Of a DNA stretch of 64,000 bases, positions 1 through 7,565 are shown in pieces. Below the pieces are notes generated by a model. That model did no database searches, had not been told where the DNA came from, and saw only the letters and a program-made list of their open reading frames with translations. Position 1 is the first letter of the stretch. The number at the start of each line of letters is the position of its first letter. This DNA is from an uncultured Eubacteriales bacterium. Lineage in GTDB: Bacteria; Bacillota; Clostridia; Oscillospirales; Acutalibacteraceae. Made by a program: the position numbers and the translations under genes. The stretch is from assembly GCA_949293815.1 (NCBI GenBank), contig CASFEZ010000001.1:87875-151874 (forward strand), in the 5' to 3' direction.

Positions 1-64
1 CGTAGCGGGTGACTGATTTTTTTGTGAAACAAAAAAATCGGAACAAGCGAAGCTCGTTCCGACG
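1..64. repeat. Hairpin repeat behind tRNA-Leu(CAA), partial
   Basis: This stretch contains two adjacent hairpins. In one, runs of T and A around 15-39 pair. In the other, CGGAAC at 39-44 pairs with GTTCCG at 56-61 around a GCGAAGC-containing loop. The words GCGGGTGACTG, GCGAAGC and TTCCGACG recur in the array at 44948-45611, which also abuts a tRNA-Leu gene. The copy is cut by the window edge, so its full length is unknown. Confidence 0.7.
31..61 (-). terminator. Intrinsic terminator of tRNA-Leu(CAA)
   Basis: Read on the minus strand, a 9-bp stem that begins CGGAAC, closed by a short loop, is followed directly by a run of seven T. It starts a few bases after the tRNA 3' end, so it is the likely terminator. 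Confidence 0.65.
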
Positions 65-67
65 TGG

Positions 68-154
68 TGGTGCCGGTGGTGGGACTCGAACCCACACGCC
101 ATCGCTGACAACGGATTTTGAGTCCGTCTCGTCTGCCAATTCCAACACACCGGC
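68..154 (-). tRNA. tRNA-Leu (anticodon CAA)
   Basis: On the minus strand the acceptor arms GCCGGTG and CACCGGC pair, with discriminator A and an encoded CCA. The anticodon loop CTCAAAA, in the stem ACGGA/TCCGT, gives anticodon CAA (codon UUG). The T-arm GGTTCGAGTCC is present, and the long variable arm makes this a class II tRNA. The length is 87 nt including CCA. Confidence 0.95.
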
Positions 155-179
155 TTGTATTTGGTTGGTTACCTATGTT

Positions 180-208
180 ATTATACACAGGTCGAATGGT
201 TTTTGCAA
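180..208 (-). promoter_or_regulatory. Sigma-A promoter for tRNA-Leu(CAA)
   Basis: On the minus strand, TTGCAA (208-203), a 17-bp spacer and a perfect TATAAT (185-180) lie about 26 bp upstream of the tRNA. The second tRNA-Leu gene has the same -35, spacer and -10 arrangement. Confidence 0.75.
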
Positions 209-300
209 GAGCAAAATGAAAAAAATTTGTTTTGCCGCAGATTTTCCGTGAAATCACCTGTGCCGCCCGTGTTGGGGCGCGGGAAGAGGAGTGAAGCCCC

Positions 301-1170
301 ATGCCGAAGAGAAAACACCCTTTGGTGAAATCCAAGTGCCGACTGATCGCGCTTTTTTTGGTGCTGGCAGTTTTGCTGAGCGCTTTTTTGTATTGGCAGA
401 ACAACGATTTAACGGTCAGCGCATATGAATATCAAAGCGAAAACCTGCCCGCCGCCTTTGACGGCTTTCGGATTGTGCAGATTTCCGATTTGCATAACCA
501 CACCTTCAGCGCCGGACAGACCCGGCTTTTGCGGCAGGTGGCGGCTTTGCGGCCGGATATGATTGTGGTGACCGGGGATTTGATTGACCGCAGACGGTAT
601 GATGCCCAGGCCGCCATGGCTTTTATCGAAAGCGCGGTGGAGATTGCGCCGGTCTATTATGTAACCGGCAACCATGAGGCATGGAGCGGGCAATATGCCT
701 CCCTTCGCGCATCGCTTGCGGCGGTCGGGGCGGCGATTGCCGATGATAAGGCGTATACCATTACCCGGGACGGGCAGCAGATGCGCCTGTTGGGTGTTGC
801 CGACCCGGCGTTTTACTATACGGGCGTGTTTGACGATTCGGCACTGGCGCCGATGCGGCAGTTTTTGGCGGCACAGCGGTCGGAGGCGTTTACGATTCTG
901 CTCGCGCACCGTCCCAATTTTTTGTCCCTTTATGCCGAAACGGGATGTGATTTGGTGTTCAGCGGCCATGCCCACGGCGGGCAGATTCGGCTGCCGTTTC
1001 TCGGCGGGCTGTATGTGCCGGATCAGGGCTTTTTGCCGCCCTATACCGCCGGGCTGTATACCGAAGGGGACACGACCATGGTGCTCAGCCGAGGGCTCGG
1101 GAACAGCGCGTTCCCGTTCCGCATTTTTAACCGGCCGGAGATTGTTTGTGTTCAGCTGTCAGCAGACTAA
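301..1170 (+). CDS. Membrane-anchored calcineurin-like metallophosphoesterase
   Basis: The 289-residue protein has an N-terminal hydrophobic segment (about residues 15-31) that should anchor it, with the catalytic domain outside the membrane. The metal-binding motifs of the calcineurin-like phosphoesterase superfamily occur in order: DLHNH (63-67), GDLID (92-96), GNHE (123-126) and GHAHGGQ near residue 222. This layout matches the YkuE/YpbG-like family of Firmicutes, some of which act on lipid or nucleotide phosphates. The substrate here cannot be told from sequence. The start is supported by GAGGAG about 12 bp upstream. A bidirectional terminator separates it from the convergent symporter gene, so it is probably transcribed alone. 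Confidence 0.88.
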   Translation: MPKRKHPLVKSKCRLIALFLVLAVLLSAFLYWQNNDLTVSAYEYQSENLPAAFDGFRIVQISDLHNHTFSAGQTRLLRQVAALRPDMIVVTGDLIDRRRYDAQAAMAFIESAVEIAPVYYVTGNHEAWSGQYASLRASLAAVGAAIADDKAYTITRDGQQMRLLGVADPAFYYTGVFDDSALAPMRQFLAAQRSEAFTILLAHRPNFLSLYAETGCDLVFSGHAHGGQIRLPFLGGLYVPDQGFLPPYTAGLYTEGDTTMVLSRGLGNSAFPFRIFNRPEIVCVQLSAD

Positions 1171-1181
1171 AGCAAAGAAAG

Positions 1182-1224
1182 AACCGCGTCCCTTCCCGTT
1201 TTTTTGGGAAAGGGCGCGGTTTTT
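1182..1224. terminator. Bidirectional intrinsic terminator
   Basis: A long stem (AACCGCGTCCCTTCCC paired with GGGAAAGGGCGCGGTT) with T/A runs on both sides lies between two convergent genes, the phosphoesterase and the symporter. Confidence 0.85.
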
Positions 1225-1234
1225 GCATGAATTG

Positions 1235-2797
1235 TTATTCCTCTTCTTCCGCCAGCTTGAACAGCTGCTCGTTTTGAATCTTCGTGTCATAGGAGAGCAT
1301 CGGTTCGATGTCTTTTTTGCCTTTGAAATGGCGGTCGGTATAGTTTTTGGTAATTTTCCGCACCAGCCCGCTCAAAGAGATTACGCCGATGAGGTTCGGA
1401 ATCATCATCATGCCGTTAAAGGTGTCGGAGATGTCCCAGGCGATGCTGGAGGTCAGCACCGCGCCGGAGATAATCATCAGCACAAACACCAGTTTATATA
1501 CTTTTGTCGCTTTGGTGCCGAACAGGTATTCCACCGCTTTGGTGCCGTAATACGACCAGCCGACAATGGTGGTAAAGGAAAAGAGCAGAATGGTAACGGC
1601 AATAAATTTGCCGCCGAAGGAAACGCCGCCGATTTGGAACACCGTGTCGAAGGCGGAAGCGACCAGCGTAGCGTCCGTACCGGCGCCGGGAGCGATTTGC
1701 CCGGTCTGCAAGTCGATAACGCCGGAGGTTAAGATAACCAGCGCCGTCATGGTGCATACCAGCATCGTATCGGTAAATACCTCAAAAATGCCCCACATAC
1801 CCTGGCGCACCGGCTCTATCACCTTGGCGTTGGCATGCACCATCACCGAAGAGCCCAGTCCCGCTTCGTTGGAAAATACGCCGCGCTTAAAGCCCCAGGT
1901 CATCACCGTTTTTATGGCTAAGCCGGTAATGCCGCCCCAGGCGGCTTTGGGGGAAAAGGCGGTGACAAAAATCGCCCGGAACGCATCGCCGATGGCGTCG
2001 TAGTTCACAGCGATGACGATCAAAGAACCGGCGACAAACAGCACCACCATAAACGGCACAATCTTTTCCGCAAAGGAGGCAATCCGCTGCAAACCGCCCA
2101 GAATAACCAGCGCGCCCAGCACCACCAGAATGACGCCCAGCACCACCGCGTACAGGGTCACTTTGCCGCCGCCGCTTTCGTACAGCACCCGGGAGGACAG
2201 CGCGTCAATGGGAAAGGCGGATTCGATATTGGCAACAATTTTATTAACCTGCCCCATATTGCCGATGCCAAAGGAAGCCAGCAGGCAGCAGACCGCAAAA
2301 ACTGCCGCAAGAATTTTGCCGAGTGTTTTACAGCCCGGCAGCGCGCCGAAGCCGTCCCGCAGGTAATACATCGCGCCGCCGGACCATTCGCCCGCATCGT
2401 TTTTGCGGCGGAAGTAAATGCCCAGCACTTTTTCGGAATAGCCGGTCATCATCCCTAAAAAGGCGGCGACCCACATCCAAAAAACCGCGCCCGCGCCGCC
2501 GGAACAGATGGCGGCGGCGACGCCGGCGATATTGCCCACGCCAACGGTAGCGGCCAGGGCGGTGCAAAGCGCCTGGAACTGGGAGATGGAATTGCCCTCG
2601 GTATGGGCGGTTACTTTTTTGCTGCGCATACTGCCGACAGTCATTTTCAGCCAGTGGGGCAGATGGCGGATTTGGAAAAAACCGGTCATAACGGTCATTA
2701 AAACGCCGGTGCCCAATAGCAGGAACAGCCCGATTTTGACCCAGACAAAATCATTGATAACCCCATTGACTCGGGTCAGCGCATCTAAAAAATCCAT
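1235..2797 (-). CDS. AGCS family sodium:alanine/glycine symporter
   Basis: The roughly 520-residue polytopic protein has the hallmarks of the AGCS (AlsT/DagA) family: GNIAGVAAAI near residue 85, the motif SGGAMYYL, GFKRGVFSNEAGLGSS and a late GWSYYGTKAVEYLFG segment. It should import alanine or glycine with Na+ across the cytoplasmic membrane. The start is placed at the Met 11 codons inside the longest frame because AAAGGAG sits 9 bp before that ATG, and the upstream ATG lacks a site. The gene is preceded by a terminator hairpin and a tandem glycine riboswitch, which argues that glycine is the transported substrate or the controlling signal. The closest alternative, an alanine-specific carrier, cannot be excluded. 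Confidence 0.93.
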   Translation of the reverse strand: MDFLDALTRVNGVINDFVWVKIGLFLLLGTGVLMTVMTGFFQIRHLPHWLKMTVGSMRSKKVTAHTEGNSISQFQALCTALAATVGVGNIAGVAAAICSGGAGAVFWMWVAAFLGMMTGYSEKVLGIYFRRKNDAGEWSGGAMYYLRDGFGALPGCKTLGKILAAVFAVCCLLASFGIGNMGQVNKIVANIESAFPIDALSSRVLYESGGGKVTLYAVVLGVILVVLGALVILGGLQRIASFAEKIVPFMVVLFVAGSLIVIAVNYDAIGDAFRAIFVTAFSPKAAWGGITGLAIKTVMTWGFKRGVFSNEAGLGSSVMVHANAKVIEPVRQGMWGIFEVFTDTMLVCTMTALVILTSGVIDLQTGQIAPGAGTDATLVASAFDTVFQIGGVSFGGKFIAVTILLFSFTTIVGWSYYGTKAVEYLFGTKATKVYKLVFVLMIISGAVLTSSIAWDISDTFNGMMMIPNLIGVISLSGLVRKITKNYTDRHFKGKKDIEPMLSYDTKIQNEQLFKLAEEEE

Positions 2798-2831
2798 GGG
2801 TTTGTTCTCCTTTTTTATGTTTGAATCCATA

Positions 2832-2863
2832 ATAAAAAGCGCGTCCGTAAGAGGCGGACGCGC
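2832..2863 (-). terminator. Riboswitch expression-platform terminator
   Basis: On the minus strand a 9-bp perfect stem (GCGCGTCCG/CGGACGCGC) is followed by TTTTTAT, between the glycine aptamers and the symporter start. It is the likely on/off element of the riboswitch. Confidence 0.75.
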
Positions 2864-2907
2864 ACCAAAACCGGCAGCCCGGGAAATATGGCTGCCCGTT
2901 GTTTCTA

Positions 2908-3085
2908 CAAACCGTCCTTTTGCCTGAGAGATTGGCGAGACGCTGTGCGTTCGCTTTGCCCCTTCGGCCTTCGCGTTCTGCCGCGAACTTCTCCGGAATG
3001 GCCGTCCGCCCGCAGTCCTCTCCCTTTTTGGGGAACCTGAGAGTGCTGCTCCTTCGGAAAGACCGTGGTCTTGTCTCCTGCGGGT
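2908..3085 (-). ncRNA. Tandem glycine riboswitch (gcvT motif)
   Basis: On the minus strand two consecutive aptamers carry the conserved glycine-riboswitch words. The first contains CCGAAGGAGCA and CTCTCAGGTTCC. The second contains GGCCGAAGGGGCAAAGC and TCTCTCAGGCAAAAGGAC. The linker between them is short, as in the cooperative tandem class. A downstream terminator hairpin and an AGCS symporter follow. Glycine riboswitches upstream of AGCS carriers are known in Firmicutes. The direction of control (on or off by glycine) cannot be decided by eye. Confidence 0.9.
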
Positions 3086-3118
3086 TTCATTCGGCGCAAT
3101 ATGAAATGAACGGAATGT

Positions 3119-3148
3119 ATTTTACAACGAAAATGCGTCCGATTGCAA
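3119..3148 (-). promoter_or_regulatory. Promoter for the glycine riboswitch/symporter transcript
   Basis: TTGCAA and TAAAAT on the minus strand are separated by 18 bp, about 35 bp before the first aptamer. Confidence 0.55.
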
Positions 3149-3335
3149 TACGGGGGCAAAAAATCGGAATCTTGCTGAAAATATCCTATGATTTTGCCGC
3201 CGCTTTTATCCCTCTTTCACAAGGACAATCCAACAGATGGGACATATAAGTGTTGTTTTGTCAATTTAATGGCGCCGCTTTCTTCATTTTTGAGTTATAT
3301 ATTTATAAAAAATGAGTTTTCAGGGAAAAGCCGTG

Positions 3336-3364
3336 TTGACAATATTTTTATTTTGTTGTACAAT
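3336..3364 (+). promoter_or_regulatory. Strong sigma-A promoter for ABC exporter pair
   Basis: TTGACA (3336-3341), a 17-bp spacer and TACAAT (3359-3364) lie about 115 bp before the first exporter gene. Confidence 0.75.
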
Positions 3365-3421
3365 TCTTCATGCTCTGTAATGGGTATAAACATTATATAT
3401 AGTAAAAGATTGGATACGAGT

Positions 3422-3458
3422 GGCACCGCGTTTTTTCGCGGCGCCGGTCGTTATTTTT
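3422..3458 (+). promoter_or_regulatory. Leader hairpin with T-box-like word, possible attenuator
   Basis: GGCACCGCG pairs with CGCGGCGCC (one mismatch) around a T6 loop, followed after five bases by TTATTTTT. The upstream bases read GAGTGGCACCGCG, which matches the core T-box word TGGNACCGCG. The transcript from the promoter at 3336 would leave only about 50 nt before this word, too short for a T-box Stem I. It may be an attenuator or a chance match. Confidence 0.4.
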
Positions 3459-3480
3459 AACGGAGGAGAGATGATTCCGA

Positions 3481-5241
3481 ATGATAAAAACATTGGCAAA
3501 AAGTATTCGGGAATACAAAAAATCGTCCGCCGCAACGCCGATTCTGGTATCGCTCGAGGTGGTTATGGAGTGTATCATCCCCTTTGTCATTGCCGAGCTG
3601 GTCAATAAAATTAAGGCCGGATGCGAGCTTGTGGTGATTGTGCGCTACGGCGCGGTGCTTACGGTCATGGCGGGGCTTTCGCTTGTCTTCGGCGCGTGGG
3701 CGGGGTCAACCTGCGCTACGGCGTCCTGCGGGCTTGCCAAAAATCTGCGCAAGGATATGTTTTCCAGTATTCAGGGATTTGCTTTTGAGAATATCGATAA
3801 GTTTTCCACTTCTTCGCTGGTAACGCGCCTGACGACGGATGTTACCAATGTGCAGATGGCGTATATGATGATTATCCGCCTTGCCATCCGCTGCCCGCTG
3901 ATGCTGGTATTCGCCTTTGTGATGGCGTTTGTCATGGGCGGCAATATGGCGGTCATTTTTCTGTTTGTGGCGCCGCTTCTGGCTTTTTGCCTGATTCTGA
4001 TTATTCGTAAGGTCACCCCGATGTTCAAGCGGGTTTTCAAAAAATATGACAACCTGAATAATTCTGTTCAGGAAAATGTAAAGGGCATGCGGGTTGTAAA
4101 ATCCTATGTGCGCGAGGATTTTGAAAAGCAGAAATTCGGTAAGGCCTCGGCGGATGTGTGCTTTGACTTTACCAAAGCCGAGCGGATTCTGGCATTTAAT
4201 GGTCCGCTTATGCAGTTCTGCCTGTATGCGGTCATGGTCTTTGTGCTTTCTTTCGGGTCTTATACCATTATTACCACCCGCGGGCTGGATTTGGATGTGG
4301 GGCAGTTTTCCGCCCTTTTGACCTACAGCTTTATGATTCTCAACAGCCTGATGATGTTTTCCATGGTCTTTGTGATGATTACCATGTCCACCGAGTCCGC
4401 CAAGCGTATCGTTGAGGTGCTGACCGAAAAAAGTTCGCTGACCGACCCCGAAAACCCGGTCTATGAAGTGAAAAACGGTTCCATCGATTTTGACCATGTC
4501 AGCTTTAAGTATTCCGCAAAGGCGAAAAAGTTCGCGCTGGCGGATATCGATTTACATATTCACTCAGGCGAGACGATCGGTATTATCGGCGGTACCGGTT
4601 CGTCCAAATCCACGCTGATTCAGCTGATTTCCCGGCTGTATGACGCCACGGAAGGCGTTGTGAAAGTCGGCGGGCTGGATGTGCGCACCTATGATATTGA
4701 GGCGCTGCGCAACCAGGTCGCGGTGGTATTGCAGAAAAATATTCTGTTTTCGGGCACCATTAAAGAGAACCTGCGCTGGGGCAACAAAGAAGCGACAGAC
4801 GAGGAAATGCAGCACGCCTGCCGCCTGGCATGCGCCGACGAGTTTATTGAGCGGTTCCCGGATAAATACGATACCTATATCGAGCAGGGCGGCGCCAATG
4901 TTTCCGGCGGGCAGAAGCAGCGGCTGTGCATTGCCCGGGCGCTGCTGAAAAAACCGAAAATTCTTATCCTGGACGATTCCACCAGCGCCGTGGACACCAA
5001 AACGGACGCGCTGATCCGCAAGGCCATGCGCGAATACATCCCCGAAACGACCAAGATTATCATTGCCCAGCGTATTTCCTCGGTGCAGGATGCCGACCGG
5101 ATTATTGTTATGGAAAACGGCAGAATCAACGCGATAGGCACACACGAACAGCTTTTGAAAACCAATAAAATCTACAGTGAGGTTTATTATTCTCAGAATA
5201 AGGCAGGTGACGACGATGAAAGCGAAAACACAGCCCGCTAA
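3481..5241 (+). CDS. ABC exporter half-transporter, degenerate-site subunit
   Basis: The 586-residue protein has a six-helix exporter domain (residues about 15-310) followed by an ATPase domain. The Walker A motif GGTGSSKST is near residue 369, the signature VSGGQ near 474 and Walker B ILILDDSTS near 492-500. The catalytic glutamate after Walker B is replaced by aspartate (DDS), as in the degenerate subunit of heterodimeric exporters such as TM287/288, BmrCD and LmrCD. The next gene overlaps by 26 bp and has a normal catalytic Glu, so the two should form one exporter. Substrates of this family include drugs and lipids; none can be assigned here. GGAGGAG lies about 12 bp before the ATG. Confidence 0.92.
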   Translation: MIKTLAKSIREYKKSSAATPILVSLEVVMECIIPFVIAELVNKIKAGCELVVIVRYGAVLTVMAGLSLVFGAWAGSTCATASCGLAKNLRKDMFSSIQGFAFENIDKFSTSSLVTRLTTDVTNVQMAYMMIIRLAIRCPLMLVFAFVMAFVMGGNMAVIFLFVAPLLAFCLILIIRKVTPMFKRVFKKYDNLNNSVQENVKGMRVVKSYVREDFEKQKFGKASADVCFDFTKAERILAFNGPLMQFCLYAVMVFVLSFGSYTIITTRGLDLDVGQFSALLTYSFMILNSLMMFSMVFVMITMSTESAKRIVEVLTEKSSLTDPENPVYEVKNGSIDFDHVSFKYSAKAKKFALADIDLHIHSGETIGIIGGTGSSKSTLIQLISRLYDATEGVVKVGGLDVRTYDIEALRNQVAVVLQKNILFSGTIKENLRWGNKEATDEEMQHACRLACADEFIERFPDKYDTYIEQGGANVSGGQKQRLCIARALLKKPKILILDDSTSAVDTKTDALIRKAMREYIPETTKIIIAQRISSVQDADRIIVMENGRINAIGTHEQLLKTNKIYSEVYYSQNKAGDDDESENTAR

Positions 5242-7114
5242 AAAAGGCACCATGAAGCGGGTATTCAAAACCATTTTCGGCTTTTATCCGGTTATGATGC
5301 CCCTGACGGTGGTCTGCATTATTTTCAGCGCCGTGGTCAGCTCGATTCCCGCCGTTTTTCAGCAGAATGTCATTGCGCTGGTGGAGCAGAGCTGGGCGAG
5401 CGGCGACTGGTCCTCGGTGCGCGACAATATTTTTTCCGATGTGCTGCTTTTGGCGGTCTTCTATATTTTGTCGCTGATTTCCGGCGTTGCCTTTAACCAG
5501 ATGATGGCAATCATGACCCAGGGGATACTGAAAAAGCTGCGTGAGCAGATGTTCAACGGCATGCAGAATCTGCCGATTAAATACTTTGATACGCACAACC
5601 ACGGCGATATTATGAGCTATTATACCAACGATATTGACGCGCTGCGGCAAATGATTTCTCAGAGCTTCCCGCAGCTTCTGATGTCCGTAGTCGTTGTGAT
5701 AACGGTATTTTCCCTGATGCTCTATTACAGCATATGGCTGACGCTGGTCGTTTTGGTCGGTGTGGTTGTGATGGTGCTGATTACCAAAAAAATCGGCGGC
5801 GGCTCCGCGCGGCACTTTTTCCGCCAGCAGGCAGCTATCGGTAAGGAAGAGGGCTTTGTGGAGGAAATGATGAACGGGCAGAAGGTCATTAAGGTTTTCT
5901 GCCACGAGGAAGAAAGCATCAAAGATTTCGACCGCATCAACAACGCCCTGTTTGAAGAGTCCCGCAAGGCCAACCGCTACGCCAATATGCTCGGTCCCAT
6001 TCTGAATAATATCGGCAATGTTTTGTATGTGGTCATTGCTTTTGCCGGCGGCGTGCTGCTTTTGGCAAAAACACCGAATTTCAGCATTTCGGGGCTGGCG
6101 CTGAGCATCAGTGTGGTGGTGCCGTTTTTGAATATGACGAAGCAGTTTGCCGGCAATATCGGGCAGGTCTCCCATCAGGTCAACTCGGTTGTGATGGGAC
6201 TCGCCGGCGCGAACCGGGTGTTTGAGCTGATTGACGAGCAGCCGGAGGTGGACGACGGCTATGTTACGCTGGTTAACGCAGAAGAGAAGGACGGCAAACT
6301 GGTAGAGGCCGACCACCGTACCGGCGTTTGGGCGTGGAAGCACCCCCATCAGGCGGACGGCAGCGTGACCTATACCAAGCTTACCGGCGATGTACGCCTG
6401 TTTGATGTGGATTTCAGCTACGACGGCAAAAAGACCGTGCTGCACAACATCACCCTGTACGCCAAGCCGGGTCAAAAGGTTGCCTTTGTGGGCGCCACCG
6501 GTGCAGGCAAGACGACGATTACAAACCTGATCAACCGCTTTTACGATATTGCCGACGGCAAGGTGCGCTACGACGGCATCAATATCAACAAAATTAAAAA
6601 AGCAGATTTGCGCCGAAGCCTCGGCATGGTGCTGCAGGATACGAATCTGTTTACCGGTACAGTGATGGACAATATCCGTTACGGCCGTCTGGACGCCACC
6701 GATGAAGAATGCATCGACGCGGCAAAGCTGGCGGGCGCGGATGATTTTATTACCCGGCTGCCCGACGGATACGATACCTTTATCACCGGCAACGGCGCGA
6801 ACCTCTCTCAGGGGCAGCGGCAGCTTTTGTCCATTGCCCGCGCCGCCGTGGCTGACCCGCCGGTGATGATTCTGGACGAAGCGACCTCCTCCATCGATAC
6901 CCGCACCGAAGCGATTGTGCAGCGGGGTATGGACGCGCTGATGAAAGGCAGAACGGTTTTCGTCATTGCCCACCGGCTGTCCACGGTAAAGAACTCCGAT
7001 GTCATCATGGTTCTGGAGCAGGGACGCATCATCGAGCGCGGCACCCACGAGCAGCTTCTGGAACAGAAAGACAAGTATTATCAGCTGTATACCGGCGCGT
7101 TCGAGCTGGAATAA
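5216..7114 (+). CDS. ABC exporter half-transporter, catalytic subunit
   Basis: The 632-residue protein has an exporter membrane domain and an ATPase domain with Walker A GATGAGKTT near residue 426, signature LSQGQ near 529 and Walker B VMILDEATS near 550. The catalytic Glu is present, but the signature has Gln in place of the first Gly. That pairs with the degenerate Walker B of the upstream protein, so one composite ATP site is weak and the other canonical. An insertion of roughly 40 residues lies between the membrane and ATPase domains (about residues 345-390), as in several clostridial homologues. The ATG at 5216 is preferred over an earlier ATG in the same frame because it gives an ordinary N-terminus and sits in the usual overlap with the upstream gene. 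Confidence 0.92.
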   Translation: MKAKTQPAKKGTMKRVFKTIFGFYPVMMPLTVVCIIFSAVVSSIPAVFQQNVIALVEQSWASGDWSSVRDNIFSDVLLLAVFYILSLISGVAFNQMMAIMTQGILKKLREQMFNGMQNLPIKYFDTHNHGDIMSYYTNDIDALRQMISQSFPQLLMSVVVVITVFSLMLYYSIWLTLVVLVGVVVMVLITKKIGGGSARHFFRQQAAIGKEEGFVEEMMNGQKVIKVFCHEEESIKDFDRINNALFEESRKANRYANMLGPILNNIGNVLYVVIAFAGGVLLLAKTPNFSISGLALSISVVVPFLNMTKQFAGNIGQVSHQVNSVVMGLAGANRVFELIDEQPEVDDGYVTLVNAEEKDGKLVEADHRTGVWAWKHPHQADGSVTYTKLTGDVRLFDVDFSYDGKKTVLHNITLYAKPGQKVAFVGATGAGKTTITNLINRFYDIADGKVRYDGININKIKKADLRRSLGMVLQDTNLFTGTVMDNIRYGRLDATDEECIDAAKLAGADDFITRLPDGYDTFITGNGANLSQGQRQLLSIARAAVADPPVMILDEATSSIDTRTEAIVQRGMDALMKGRTVFVIAHRLSTVKNSDVIMVLEQGRIIERGTHEQLLEQKDKYYQLYTGAFELE

Positions 7115-7145
7115 CATAAACATCGCGCATATATACGAAATCAAT

Positions 7146-7197
7146 ACAGTGCAGCGGCACCGGTTGGCAAAACACCGGTCGCCGCTGCACTGTTTTT
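7146..7197 (+). terminator. Intrinsic terminator after ABC exporter operon
   Basis: ACAGTGCAGCGGC pairs with GCCGCTGCACTGT, with a second inner stem ACCGG/CCGGT, followed by TTTTT. Confidence 0.85.
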
Positions 7198-7565
7198 GTG
7201 CTGATTGTTTTTAACGCCGGACGGCTGAATTTTTGATAGTACTTCTTTGCATAATCTATGTTTATTTTTCTAAAATATCCGTATATTTTGTTTGGTTTGT
7301 AAAAATACTAAAAATCTGCTGTTTGAGTTTATAAAATTTGGGTTTTCTTCTTTAATAGTTTAATTGCTTGTTTAAAATTGTTGATCTAATTGTTGCTCAT
7401 TGGTTGATTTTTATTGGTTTTGATAATTGTTTTTTTAATTAGTCTGTTATATAATAAGAATGGTTTTGTGTGCTAAAGCATTGCGGACAGAAATGGCACA
7501 CAGATTGCATTGTTGGCTGAAATTGATTTGATGTGTTTACAATAAAATAAATGGAGGGCAATCGG
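7198..7565 (+). promoter_or_regulatory. AT-rich intergenic gap with promoter (7427-7455)
   Basis: The gap is very AT-rich and has no convincing gene. TTGTTT (7427-7432), a 17-bp spacer and TATAAT (7450-7455) are the best promoter, about 110 bp before the zinc-ribbon gene. No known RNA structure was recognised in the rest of the gap. Confidence 0.45.

Noticed and set aside
9-251. 80-codon plus-strand frame
   Set aside because: It crosses tRNA-Leu(CAA) and its promoter in antisense.
5126-7144. 672-codon open frame on the minus strand
   Set aside because: It is the antisense shadow of the ABC exporter gene; low-complexity His/Gln-rich product with no binding site.
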